From contig CAZNGS010000011.1 in the NCBI GenBank assembly GCA_964572825.1, positions 1 to 64,000 of the forward strand: a stretch of DNA of 64,000 nt, written 5' to 3'. Shown piece after piece: positions 32,850 to 40,903 of the stretch. Position 1 is the first letter of the stretch, and each line of letters starts with the position of its first letter. The position numbers and the translations under genes are program-made. Source of the stretch: CAYVBE01 sp964572825 (GTDB lineage: Bacteria; Planctomycetota; Brocadiia; SM23-32). The notes beneath the pieces are model-generated. The model was not told where the DNA came from, did not search any database, and saw only the letters and a list, made by a program, of their open reading frames with translations.

Positions 32850-35093
32850 TTACTCCTCCCGGGCCAGACGCTCCCGGATCTGCTGCGCCGTCATGTCCTC
32901 GGCGCCCTCATCGGAGACGATGAGCGCCGTCTGCTCCATCACCACGACCACCTGCTCCCCCAGGGCAAGGTAGGCGGCCAGCTCCGGCCGGGCCTCCAGC
33001 AGGTTGAAGTAGGCATCGCTGCCCCATTTGATCTTGAGCTCTTCCAGATCTTCCTCGTACTCCGTGTCCACGAACGCGCTGCCGAGCCGGACGAAGGTCT
33101 TCCCGCCCACGCGCCGCATAGTCGTCGCCTGCGGGGCGGCACCGGCGGCGTCGGCCTGTTTCCAGTCCCTCAGGCGCACGCTCAGGTCCACTGCTTCGGC
33201 CTTCGACTCGGCCGGCTGGGTCCAGAAGTCCTTGCCGGGGTAATTGAACAGTCGGTCGGCAGGCGCTTCCGCCGGCCTCGCCTCGTCGCGCCCGGTTCCT
33301 GCCGTGCTTAACCGGGCCATCGTACGGAACGCCTCCTCTGTCATCAGCCCATGACGCCGGTAGGCCTCCTCGTCCTCCAGCACCAGGTAACTGGTGTAGG
33401 GCGTGGGAATCCCGAACTTCCGGCTCAGGCGCACCACCTCGTCTTCCAGCTCCTTCGAATCGCCGTGCAGTCGCATCTGGTCCAGCAGGTAGCCGATCTT
33501 CCGCTGCGCCCAGAGCTGGGGCAGGAACCCGTTGTCCTGGCTGACCTTGGGGAAAGTTGCGTCGTAGGTAAACTTCTTTTCCTCGCCCATCGTGCCCCGC
33601 AGCCCGACCGCCACGTTGCCGTGGCCCGAGTAGCGGCCGAACGCCACCACCTGGCCGCCCCGGAACAGGTCGGGCAGTTCGGGCGGATACACGTCGCTCA
33701 CCTGGACCTCGCCGAAATCCAGCTCCAGGTTGGCCAGCACGGGGTGGCTGACCTTGCGGAAGAAGCTGCTGATCTTCAACTCGACCTCGCGCCCGGGGGC
33801 GACGTATTCCCGGTAGCCCCGGGTGACCTCCGCGATGCGGTCCAGAAGCCGGACGTTCAGGTCTTCCGCAATCCCGAAGGTGAAGACCCGGACGTTGCGC
33901 CGGTTGGCGTCCTCCACGGCGGCGATGATCTCCTCCGGCTCGGTGATACCCACCGTGGGCTCCCCGTCCGTGGCGAGGATCACCATGTACGGCCGATCTC
34001 CCTCCGGGGCCATCTCCAGCGCCTTCAATGTCGCCGCGCAGAGGGCCGTCCCTCCCTGCGCCTCCAGCCCGTCCACGTACTCCACGGCCTTTCGCACCCC
34101 TGCCGGGGTGGCGTCCTGGAGACCGTCGCCGTAAACCTCGACCGCTGTGCTGAAAGTCGCAAGTGCGAACCGATCCTTGGGGTTGAGCGCCTGCAGGCAG
34201 AACTTCACCGCCTCCCTGGCGCTGGCTATCCGATCCTGCTGATTCATGCTGCCGCTGACGTCGATCACCAGGCACACGTCCTTCGGCATCACCTCCCGGT
34301 CGGATATCTCCACCCGGGGTGCGATCATCAGGGCGAAGTAGCCCTTCTCCCCCTCCGGTCGGTGGGTCAGCAGGTTCAACCCGAAATCCTTCTTGCCCAC
34401 GGCATAGAAGAGCTGGAAGTCCCGGTCCAGCTTTGCCCCCACCTCCTCGAACCCGGCCACGGCGTGGTGGTCGTCCTTGCGGCTGATGCCCAACTGGTGG
34501 CTGGGCGAATAGACGCTCTTGATGGGCTGGCGACTGGATATCTCCACCGTCACCGTCATGTCCTTCAGCACCTTCGACGCCTTATGCCCCGTGCGCATGG
34601 GGAAAGTGTACTCGTAGACACCGCTGTCGAATGGTAGCTCGTGCGTATAGCTCACCTCTACCTTCACCGGGCTACGTGGTTCGACCGGAAACACCCTCAT
34701 CTTCAGCAGACCGCAGTCCATGAACTCCAGCAGTCCGGGGTCGCGCATCCGGCGCACGATGTCCCGGTAGATGCGCCGGGCCTTCTCGGCCTCCACGATC
34801 TGGCCGCTCTGACGTTTGCCGTCGATGAACATGGCGAAGTCCGTGAGGGCGGCGTCCCGCGGGATGGGGAAGACGAATGTCGCCTCCAGGCGGCGGGCGG
34901 TGTTGTTGCGGAAGACCTCCTCCACGTGGGTAGTCGCCACGCTGCCCTCCACGGTCGCCCGCACGCGGTGATGCTCGATGGCCAGCGGCGGCAGGTCCTC
35001 CCTCTCCGGCACCAGTATTCCCGTCGCCCCCGCGGCGCGGGCCAACATAGCGGCTCCGATCAGCGCCAACCATACGACTCGTTTCGCCTTCAT
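32850..35093 (-). CDS. VIT and von Willebrand A domain protein
   Basis: 747 aa with an N-terminal signal peptide (WLALIGAAMLARAAGATG). Residues 30-170 form the VIT domain (ATTHVEEVFRNNTARRLEAT and FVFPIPRDAAL). The VWA domain runs from about 270 to 450; its metal-ion site is VIDVSGSMNQQ, with Asp278 first in DxSxS, then TDGEPT as later ligand. The rest is a linker, FGIPTPYTSYLVLEDE (a motif common in this family), and a variable tail. Such proteins are exported adhesion or matrix-like proteins (inter-alpha-trypsin inhibitor family). They are common in Planctomycetota. Apparently transcribed alone. Confidence 0.92.
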   Translation of the reverse strand: MKAKRVVWLALIGAAMLARAAGATGILVPEREDLPPLAIEHHRVRATVEGSVATTHVEEVFRNNTARRLEATFVFPIPRDAALTDFAMFIDGKRQSGQIVEAEKARRIYRDIVRRMRDPGLLEFMDCGLLKMRVFPVEPRSPVKVEVSYTHELPFDSGVYEYTFPMRTGHKASKVLKDMTVTVEISSRQPIKSVYSPSHQLGISRKDDHHAVAGFEEVGAKLDRDFQLFYAVGKKDFGLNLLTHRPEGEKGYFALMIAPRVEISDREVMPKDVCLVIDVSGSMNQQDRIASAREAVKFCLQALNPKDRFALATFSTAVEVYGDGLQDATPAGVRKAVEYVDGLEAQGGTALCAATLKALEMAPEGDRPYMVILATDGEPTVGITEPEEIIAAVEDANRRNVRVFTFGIAEDLNVRLLDRIAEVTRGYREYVAPGREVELKISSFFRKVSHPVLANLELDFGEVQVSDVYPPELPDLFRGGQVVAFGRYSGHGNVAVGLRGTMGEEKKFTYDATFPKVSQDNGFLPQLWAQRKIGYLLDQMRLHGDSKELEDEVVRLSRKFGIPTPYTSYLVLEDEEAYRRHGLMTEEAFRTMARLSTAGTGRDEARPAEAPADRLFNYPGKDFWTQPAESKAEAVDLSVRLRDWKQADAAGAAPQATTMRRVGGKTFVRLGSAFVDTEYEEDLEELKIKWGSDAYFNLLEARPELAAYLALGEQVVVVMEQTALIVSDEGAEDMTAQQIRERLAREE

Positions 35094-35180
35094 CGTAGGC
35101 CTCCTCGCCTGTGTCCCCGACTCAATCGACCCGAACCGTTAGACGCAGCGGGCGCCCAAAAGTTCGCCGCGCACCGATAA

Positions 35181-35522
35181 TGTATTCCTCCTCCACCCGA
35201 CGATGCCAGTTCGCTGCCCTCAATCGGAGTGGCTCTGGCCGGGCTGCTAGCGGTTTCGGTCTGGCGTAGCCCGGCGGCGCTGAATCCCCTCCTCGTGCTC
35301 GGCAGCATCCTGCGGGTGCCGGTCCAATACCTGGGCGCGTTCGCGGTGCTGGTGGCGGCGCACCTACTGCAGGGCCTCATCAGGGAGTACCTGCCCCAGA
35401 CCATGCTGATCGGATCCCTTGCCACCATCCTGGTGTGGCTGTATTTCGTGATGGTGGAGTGCCGCATGGTGGGTCTGGTCCACTGGACGAACCCCGACAG
35501 ATTCGGCCGGGTGACCGCCTGA
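35181..35522 (+). pseudogene. C-terminal fragment of a membrane protein
   Basis: The frame opens after TAA at 35178 and reads 113 codons; the first usable start, GTG 35229, has no ribosome site. The 97 residues from there hold three membrane segments and finish with WLYFVMVECRMVGLVHWTNP, which is how larger multi-pass proteins (DUF4013-like) end. The region before it is Pro/Ser-rich. It is probably a 5'-truncated gene, although a real short membrane protein cannot be excluded. Confidence 0.45.
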
Positions 35523-35652
35523 AGGAGCGGCGGGCCGGAAAGAACCGGGGCCCGGAGGCGGCTGTTTGCCCAACTCCCACGAACCTGGTACCATCGGGCA
35601 TGCCGGCCTTTGAAGCAGAAAACGCGAAAGACACCTCGAGGAGGGAACCATT

Positions 35653-36657
35653 ATGCGCAGGACACTTGCCGCGGCGCTGGCTTTCGTGATCTTGACCGGG
35701 CCTGCGTGCGCCCAACCTACGCAGAAGCAGATCGCCGAACGGCTCGGCTCGCTGGCCGAGAAATACTCCGTCGAAGTAGACAAAAAGGGCAACGTCATCC
35801 GGTTCGGCGCCTCCAACCACGGCATCTACCGGGAAGAAGGTGAAGAGCCGGCGCCGGGCATCGACGACCGGGCGTTCCGTGCCATCCTCCAGTTCCCCAA
35901 ACTCCGGGGCATCTTCCTGGAGCGGCAGCCCCTGACCGACAGGGGATACGCCCTGCTGGCCGAATGCCCCGAGCTGGTGGACGTGCGGCTCCACGACGCG
36001 CTCGGGGCCGGCGCCGTCGAGGACGAGAAAGAGCCCCATGCCACGGCGGACTTCGCCCTTGTGGTCAATGAGATGAAGAAGCCCCTGCGCGTGCTGGAGC
36101 TAAAGCATCTGTTCAAAGTCAAGGGCACCTGTATCGATAAGGTGAAGCCCCAGCCCGACCTGCGCAAGCTGGAGCTGGACAACGAGTTCGCCGGGCCGAA
36201 GGCCGTCGAGTTCATCCGGCACTGCACGAAGCTGGAGAACCTGCAGCTTCACCGCACCACCATGACGGACGCTCAGCTCGCCTGCGCGATCGAGCCGCTG
36301 AAACATTTGCAGGTGCTGGAGGTCCGTCCCGTGGGCCGGGGCCCGGACCAGATCACCGGCCGCGCCCTGCGCCACCTGCACGGCCACCCCGCACTCGTCT
36401 CCATGCACATGAGCCTCCGGTGGGGCGAGGTGCCCTACGAGGGCGGCCTGGAGCACCTGGCGAGCATTCCCACGCTGAAGCACATCAAGGCGTATCCCAA
36501 TCAGCCCGAGCTCACTCCCGAGAGCCCCCAGATACAGAAGCTGCACCAGGCCCGGCCGGACATCACCATCGAGCTGGGCAAGGCCGGCGTCATCGAGGGC
36601 ACCGCCGGCGTGGACGTCCACCGCGACCAGGACTACCGGTGGGGCATCTGCCGGTAG
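35653..36657 (+). CDS. Secreted leucine-rich-repeat-like protein
   Basis: 334 aa with signal peptide (RRTLAAALAFVILTGPACA, cleaved before QP). GAGGAGGG stands upstream of the ATG. The body has irregular leucine-rich-repeat-like units of 24-30 residues (for example FPKLRGIFLERQPLTDRGYALLAEC in part, LRKLELDNEFAGPKAVEFI and LENLQLHRTTMTDAQLACAI). These fit ribonuclease-inhibitor-type repeats with polar faces, so it is likely a binding scaffold outside the cytoplasm. No enzyme motif was found. Transcribed alone. Confidence 0.78.
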   Translation: MRRTLAAALAFVILTGPACAQPTQKQIAERLGSLAEKYSVEVDKKGNVIRFGASNHGIYREEGEEPAPGIDDRAFRAILQFPKLRGIFLERQPLTDRGYALLAECPELVDVRLHDALGAGAVEDEKEPHATADFALVVNEMKKPLRVLELKHLFKVKGTCIDKVKPQPDLRKLELDNEFAGPKAVEFIRHCTKLENLQLHRTTMTDAQLACAIEPLKHLQVLEVRPVGRGPDQITGRALRHLHGHPALVSMHMSLRWGEVPYEGGLEHLASIPTLKHIKAYPNQPELTPESPQIQKLHQARPDITIELGKAGVIEGTAGVDVHRDQDYRWGICR

Positions 36658-36745
36658 GCCGGGGAAAGCGGGGCGGCTACCGTCCAGGTGGATCGGGCCG
36701 GGCAGCCCGGCTGTGTCCACGCCTGAATGCCAGCAATACGGTCTG

Positions 36746-37798
36746 TCAGCGGTGCGTCCATGCCTGCCTCTCCTCGGACGGCTCATCTTTCGTCGGCCCC
36801 GGTCTCTCCCCGGCCGGCAGGTCAACGACGACGGCGCGGTGGTCCGACAGCCAGGTGCTCACCAGTCTGCACCTTTCGGGCCTCAGGTCGGGACTGAGCC
36901 AGACCTGGTCGGTGGCGATCAGAGGCACCGGAACGGGCCACGTGACGTGGTAGCCCCGGCCGGCTTCTTCGAAGGCGTTGACCAGGCGGTCGCGCAGGGC
37001 AAACCCCACCAGCCTTCCGTCCTGGAACAGAACCGAATCGGGCGGCGTGTTGAAGTCGCCCATCACCACCAGGCCATCAATGGGTTGGGACTCCAGCAAC
37101 CCGCCCAGTGCCGCCAGGGGCGCCTGTCGGCGCACGACCAGGCTGCTGGCTATGTCCACCAGGACGATGCGGAGCCCCCGGCCGGCAGCGTTCACCTCGA
37201 ACAAGCCGACATCTATGCCGGGGGCCGGGGAGCGGAAGCAGTCCTGCCGTATCTCCCCCCTGCACAGCAGCGCCATGTCGTGGCGCGGTCCGGCGGCCGA
37301 ATAGCCGGGAAACTCCCGCCGCCACAATTCCACCGGGTCCCTCTCGTCGGCGTCGGCCTCGACCAGCCCCACCACGTCCGCGTCCATCGAGCGTATGGTG
37401 CGGGCGATGTGCGACCAGCCCATGTCGCCGTCGGCGACGTTCCAGAAAAGAATCCGCACACCTCCCTCCGGCACGGCCTCGCCGCCCCGGACGTGGGTCG
37501 TAGCGTGCCACCAGACGAACAGGCAAAACGCCAGCACGCCGCAGGCCATCGTTCGCCGAGGCTTTCGGCGTCCCAGCCAGCACGCACCGGCCAGGAGGGC
37601 GAGAATTGCCCCTGCGGCCGGCGGCGTCCCGTAGTAGAGCATGTCCAGCACCGGAAGGCGGTCGCGGACCGTCAATCGCACGCAGATGCCCCCGAAACAC
37701 AACAGCAACAGGGCGAAGGGCAGCGCACGGCTCAGGCCCCGAGCGGTCCTTCTGAGGGGGGTCTGTTCGCTTTCGCAGGGCGGTTCACTCGCATTCAA
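36746..37798 (-). CDS. Endonuclease/exonuclease/phosphatase-family protein, membrane-anchored
   Basis: 350 aa. The first 110 residues hold three membrane helices. The catalytic domain follows: VRILFWNVADGDMGW (the metal-binding Asn), ADVVGLVEAD with the metal-binding Glu, VVMGDFNTPPDSVLF and the final WLSDHRAVVVDL. The order and residues match the EEP fold used by DNases, sphingomyelinases and inositol phosphatases. The active site probably faces outward. It lies 59 bases from deoC on the same strand and could be cotranscribed. Substrate unknown. Confidence 0.88.
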   Translation of the reverse strand: MNASEPPCESEQTPLRRTARGLSRALPFALLLLCFGGICVRLTVRDRLPVLDMLYYGTPPAAGAILALLAGACWLGRRKPRRTMACGVLAFCLFVWWHATTHVRGGEAVPEGGVRILFWNVADGDMGWSHIARTIRSMDADVVGLVEADADERDPVELWRREFPGYSAAGPRHDMALLCRGEIRQDCFRSPAPGIDVGLFEVNAAGRGLRIVLVDIASSLVVRRQAPLAALGGLLESQPIDGLVVMGDFNTPPDSVLFQDGRLVGFALRDRLVNAFEEAGRGYHVTWPVPVPLIATDQVWLSPDLRPERCRLVSTWLSDHRAVVVDLPAGERPGPTKDEPSEERQAWTHR

Positions 37799-37856
37799 CG
37801 GGCGGCAGGTCCTCGAAATCGGGGATGTCCACGAGGTAACAGTGGAAGTCGGGGCC

Positions 37857-38573
37857 TTACTCGCCGCCGAACTTCGCTCGGGCGTCCTCGACGATCTCCT
37901 CGGTATGGCCCGTTCCGATGCGGGTCACGCCGATTTTCCGCACCCGCAGCACGGCCTCCAGGTAGCCCACCCCGCCGGCAGCCTTCACCTGCACCTCGGG
38001 GTCGGAGTGCTCGCGCATGAGCCGCAGGTCGTGGTCGGTGGCGCCCTGGTAGGAGTATTTACCGTCCTCGCCCTTGACGAAGTTGTAGCCGGTAGAGGTC
38101 TTCACGAAGTCCACCCTCACCCGGCTGCATATCTCGCACAGCTCGATCTTGTAGCGGTCCTCCGGCAGCCGGTCGTTCTCGAAGATGACTTTCAGCACCA
38201 CCTCGTGCTCGCCGGTAACCTCACGAAGGGCCGCCACTTCGGCCTCCACGCACCCCCAGTCCTCGCCCAGGACCTTGCCGATGTTGACCACCATATCGAC
38301 TTCCTCCGCGCCGTCCTCGATAACGCGCCGGGCCTCGGCGAGCTTGATGTCGGTGGGGCTGTTGCCGTGGGGGAAGCCTGCCACCGTTCCCACCAGGACG
38401 TCGGAGCCCTCCAGGCACTCCTTTGCCAGTGGCACCGCGTAAGGCTTGTCGGTGACGGCGGCCGCGTGGCAGCGATGGGCCACCTCGCACCCCTCCCGCA
38501 GTCCCCGGTCCGTCATGCCGGGACGGAACAGTGAATGGTTGATCATCTTCGCGATCTGTCGCACCATGTCCAT
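37857..38573 (-). CDS. deoC: Deoxyribose-phosphate aldolase
   Basis: 238 aa. The TIM-barrel aldolase has VGTVAGFPHGNSPTDIKLAEA, EEVDMVVNIGKVLGEDWG and the Schiff-base lysine in VDFVKTSTGYN; the second active-site lysine lies in VQVKAAGGVG. It splits 2-deoxyribose 5-phosphate into glyceraldehyde 3-phosphate and acetaldehyde in the cytoplasm. In this strain acetaldehyde could be used by an AOR or aldehyde dehydrogenase; this is speculation. It lies 16 bases downstream of the GH1 gene on the same strand, so the two may share a transcript. Confidence 0.95.
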   Translation of the reverse strand: MDMVRQIAKMINHSLFRPGMTDRGLREGCEVAHRCHAAAVTDKPYAVPLAKECLEGSDVLVGTVAGFPHGNSPTDIKLAEARRVIEDGAEEVDMVVNIGKVLGEDWGCVEAEVAALREVTGEHEVVLKVIFENDRLPEDRYKIELCEICSRVRVDFVKTSTGYNFVKGEDGKYSYQGATDHDLRLMREHSDPEVQVKAAGGVGYLEAVLRVRKIGVTRIGTGHTEEIVEDARAKFGGE

Positions 38574-38589
38574 GGTCAGTCTCCTGGGT

Positions 38590-39987
38590 TCAGTCGTAGT
38601 TGATTCCCGCGGGGCTCAGGCCCGGCTCTTCGTGGAGGCAGGCGCCGTTGGTCTCCATGACCTTCCTGTAGTAGTAGGCGCTGTCCTTCGGCGTCCTCTC
38701 GAGGGTCTGGAAGTCGGTATAGACGAGTCCCACGCGGACCTTGTAGCCGAAGGCCCACTCGAAGTTGTCCATGATGGTCCAGTGAAAGTAGCCCCGCACG
38801 GGCACGCCGTCGTCGATGGCGCGCTCGAGCTGCAGCAGGTGCCCCCGGATGTAGTCCACCCTCTGTGGGTCGTGCACGCGCCCGTCGCTCATGATGAAGT
38901 CGTTGTTCTGATGGCCGTTCTCGGTCACCACGATGGGGTGCCCGTAGCGCTCGTAGAGGAACCGGGACGCGTAGTAGATGCCGCGCGGCACGATGGCCCA
39001 GTCGCCCTGGCTCGTCATGGGGTAGCCGGGCGGATGGGGCACCACTTCCGGCCGACCGTCGGCATCGGCGCGCGCGAGGCGGGAAGTGTAGCAGTTCAGC
39101 GCGCAAACGTCGATCGGCTCGGAAATCAGTTCCATGTCGCCTTCGGCCACATCGGGCACGTCCTCGCCGTAGATCTCCAGGCCGTCCGCCGGGTACCGCC
39201 CGAAGAAGACCGGATCGAGCCACCACGTGTAGGAGAAGACGCTGCCCTCGGCCGCGCGGAAGGTCAGCTCCCGGGCCGCCTCCACGTCCTGCTCTTCGTC
39301 CGTCACCGGACAGTAGCGCGAACCCGCCGGCACCAGCCCCACGCTGACGTCCTGCGTCGCGCACTCGCGCAGGACGCGCACGGCCTTTCCATGCGCCAGA
39401 AGAGTGTTGTGCCCGGCCTCCAGCACCTGGCCGAACCCCAGCCTCAGCCCCGGTGCGTGCTCGCCGGTGTGGTGGCCCAGCCCGATGAAGCAGGCCGGCT
39501 CCAGGATGGTGAACCAGTGCGCCACGCGGTCGGAGAGCCGTTCGACCACCACCCGCGCGTATTCGGCGAACCAGCCCGGGCTGTCGGGATTCAGCCAACC
39601 GCCGCGCTTGAACAGCTCGTAGGGGTAATCCCAGTGGAAGAGCACAATCCACGGCTGGATGCCCGCGTCCAGCAGTTCATCCACCAGGCGGTCGTAGAAG
39701 CCGATGCCCTTTTCATTGACCCGGCCGGTGCCCTCCGGCAGAACGCGCGGCCAGGAGATGGAGAAGCGGTAGGCGCCGAAACCCAGCCGCCTCATCAGGG
39801 CCACGTCCTCCCGCCAGCGGTGGTAGTGGTCGCAGGCCACGTCCCCGGTGTGGCCGCTCCAGACGGCGCCGGGACGGTGCGAGAAGACGTCCCACACCGA
39901 GAGGCCCTTGCCGTCCTCGCAGGCCGCTCCCTCGATCTGGTAAGAGGCGGCCGAGACGCCCCACGTGAAGTCTTCGGGGAAAGGCAT
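38590..39987 (-). CDS. GH1 beta-glucosidase
   Basis: 465 aa, complete GH1 length, from ATG 39987 with GGGAGGAAAC upstream. The N-terminal FPEDFTWGVSAASYQIEGA is the GH1 signature. The nucleophile Glu356 is in VVTENGHQNN. The acid/base Glu163 lies in FTILEPACF, where the normally conserved Asn before it (TxNEP) is Leu; this Asn contacts the sugar 2-OH, so specificity may be unusual. YRFSISWPRVLPEG and WTIMDNFEWAFGY are intact. No signal peptide, so it acts on imported oligosaccharides. It follows the chimeric pseudogene and precedes deoC. Confidence 0.93.
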   Translation of the reverse strand: MPFPEDFTWGVSAASYQIEGAACEDGKGLSVWDVFSHRPGAVWSGHTGDVACDHYHRWREDVALMRRLGFGAYRFSISWPRVLPEGTGRVNEKGIGFYDRLVDELLDAGIQPWIVLFHWDYPYELFKRGGWLNPDSPGWFAEYARVVVERLSDRVAHWFTILEPACFIGLGHHTGEHAPGLRLGFGQVLEAGHNTLLAHGKAVRVLRECATQDVSVGLVPAGSRYCPVTDEEQDVEAARELTFRAAEGSVFSYTWWLDPVFFGRYPADGLEIYGEDVPDVAEGDMELISEPIDVCALNCYTSRLARADADGRPEVVPHPPGYPMTSQGDWAIVPRGIYYASRFLYERYGHPIVVTENGHQNNDFIMSDGRVHDPQRVDYIRGHLLQLERAIDDGVPVRGYFHWTIMDNFEWAFGYKVRVGLVYTDFQTLERTPKDSAYYYRKVMETNGACLHEEPGLSPAGINYD

Positions 39988-40836
39988 GGGGGCAGTTTCC
40001 TCCCGGGATGGCCGGGTTATCCATGAACGCGTAGCAGAGCAGGTGACAGATCACCAGGTGCGCGTCCTCGACCAGGCCGCAGTGTTCCGACTCCACCACG
40101 ATGGCGTTGTCGGCGAGGTCCGCCAGCGGTCCGCCCCCGCCGCAACCGCTGCCCAGGGTCAGGAAGCAGACGTAACGGTAGTCCCGCCCGACCCCCTTGC
40201 AGGCCTCCGCCAGGGCGCCGGTGTTGGCGTCGTTCTCCAGCGCGACGGGCAGACCGATCAGGCACTCCAGCCAGGCGACGATGGGATAGCCGGCCCACCC
40301 CTCCACCTGGTTGGAGACCGCCACCACGCCCTCGGCGACGTTCACCGGTCCGCCGAAACCGATGCCCGCCGCACGGCAGTCTTCGGCTCCGGCCAGCAGC
40401 GCGCCCGCGGTCTTCTGAATTATCTCGATGCCGTTCACCATCTTGCCCTGTCCCTGGAAGTCGATGGTGATCCGGCCGCGGTAAACCTTTGTCTCGAACT
40501 CCCGGACGACCGCCGTGAAGACGGCGCCTCCGGCGGCGGGGGCGGCGGCAGTTCGAAGGCATGGGCGAATGCCCCCAGGTAGGCCGGAGTGCCGTCGGCA
40601 TCCTCCGCGCCCGGTCCGGCGGCGTCCACGGCCGGCAGCTCCGACAGGTCGTAGGTCACTCCCTCGCGTCGGAACCAGCAGGCTCCCAAGGTCGATGCGT
40701 TGAAGAAGCGGTGCGGAATCACTACGGGGCCCCGTAGGCGGGATGTCTCTGCCTGCTCTGCCGCGCCGGCAGAAGCGCATCCGGTCATCACGACATTCAG
40801 GGCCCCGAAAAAGACCAGTCTCCACACGAACCTCAT
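39988..40836 (-). pseudogene. Chimeric pseudogene: lipoprotein start, ROK kinase middle, SIS isomerase end
   Basis: Reading minus from ATG 40836 (GGGAGCGGGAAG upstream), about 100 residues form a lipoprotein N-terminus: signal with lipobox MTGC, then a region ending in a Pro run from a GCC/CCG repeat near 40540. In another frame from there follows a ROK kinase middle part (GIGFGGPVNVAEGVVAVSNQ, ENDANTGALAEA, FLTLGSGCGGG). It lacks the N-terminal ATP loop and, after the glycine run, turns straight into a SIS isomerase C-terminus (ADLADNAIVVESEHCGLVED, then HLLCYAFMD). The end reads on into the GH1 gene without a stop. The joints fall in GC-rich microhomologies, so three genes seem to have been fused by deletions. 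Confidence 0.7.
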
Positions 40837-40903
40837 CTTCCCGCTCCCGGAAAGGTCTTTGTTGGTCACGCTTTGCGATGCGGACCGTACTGCGGGTTCT
40901 GGA

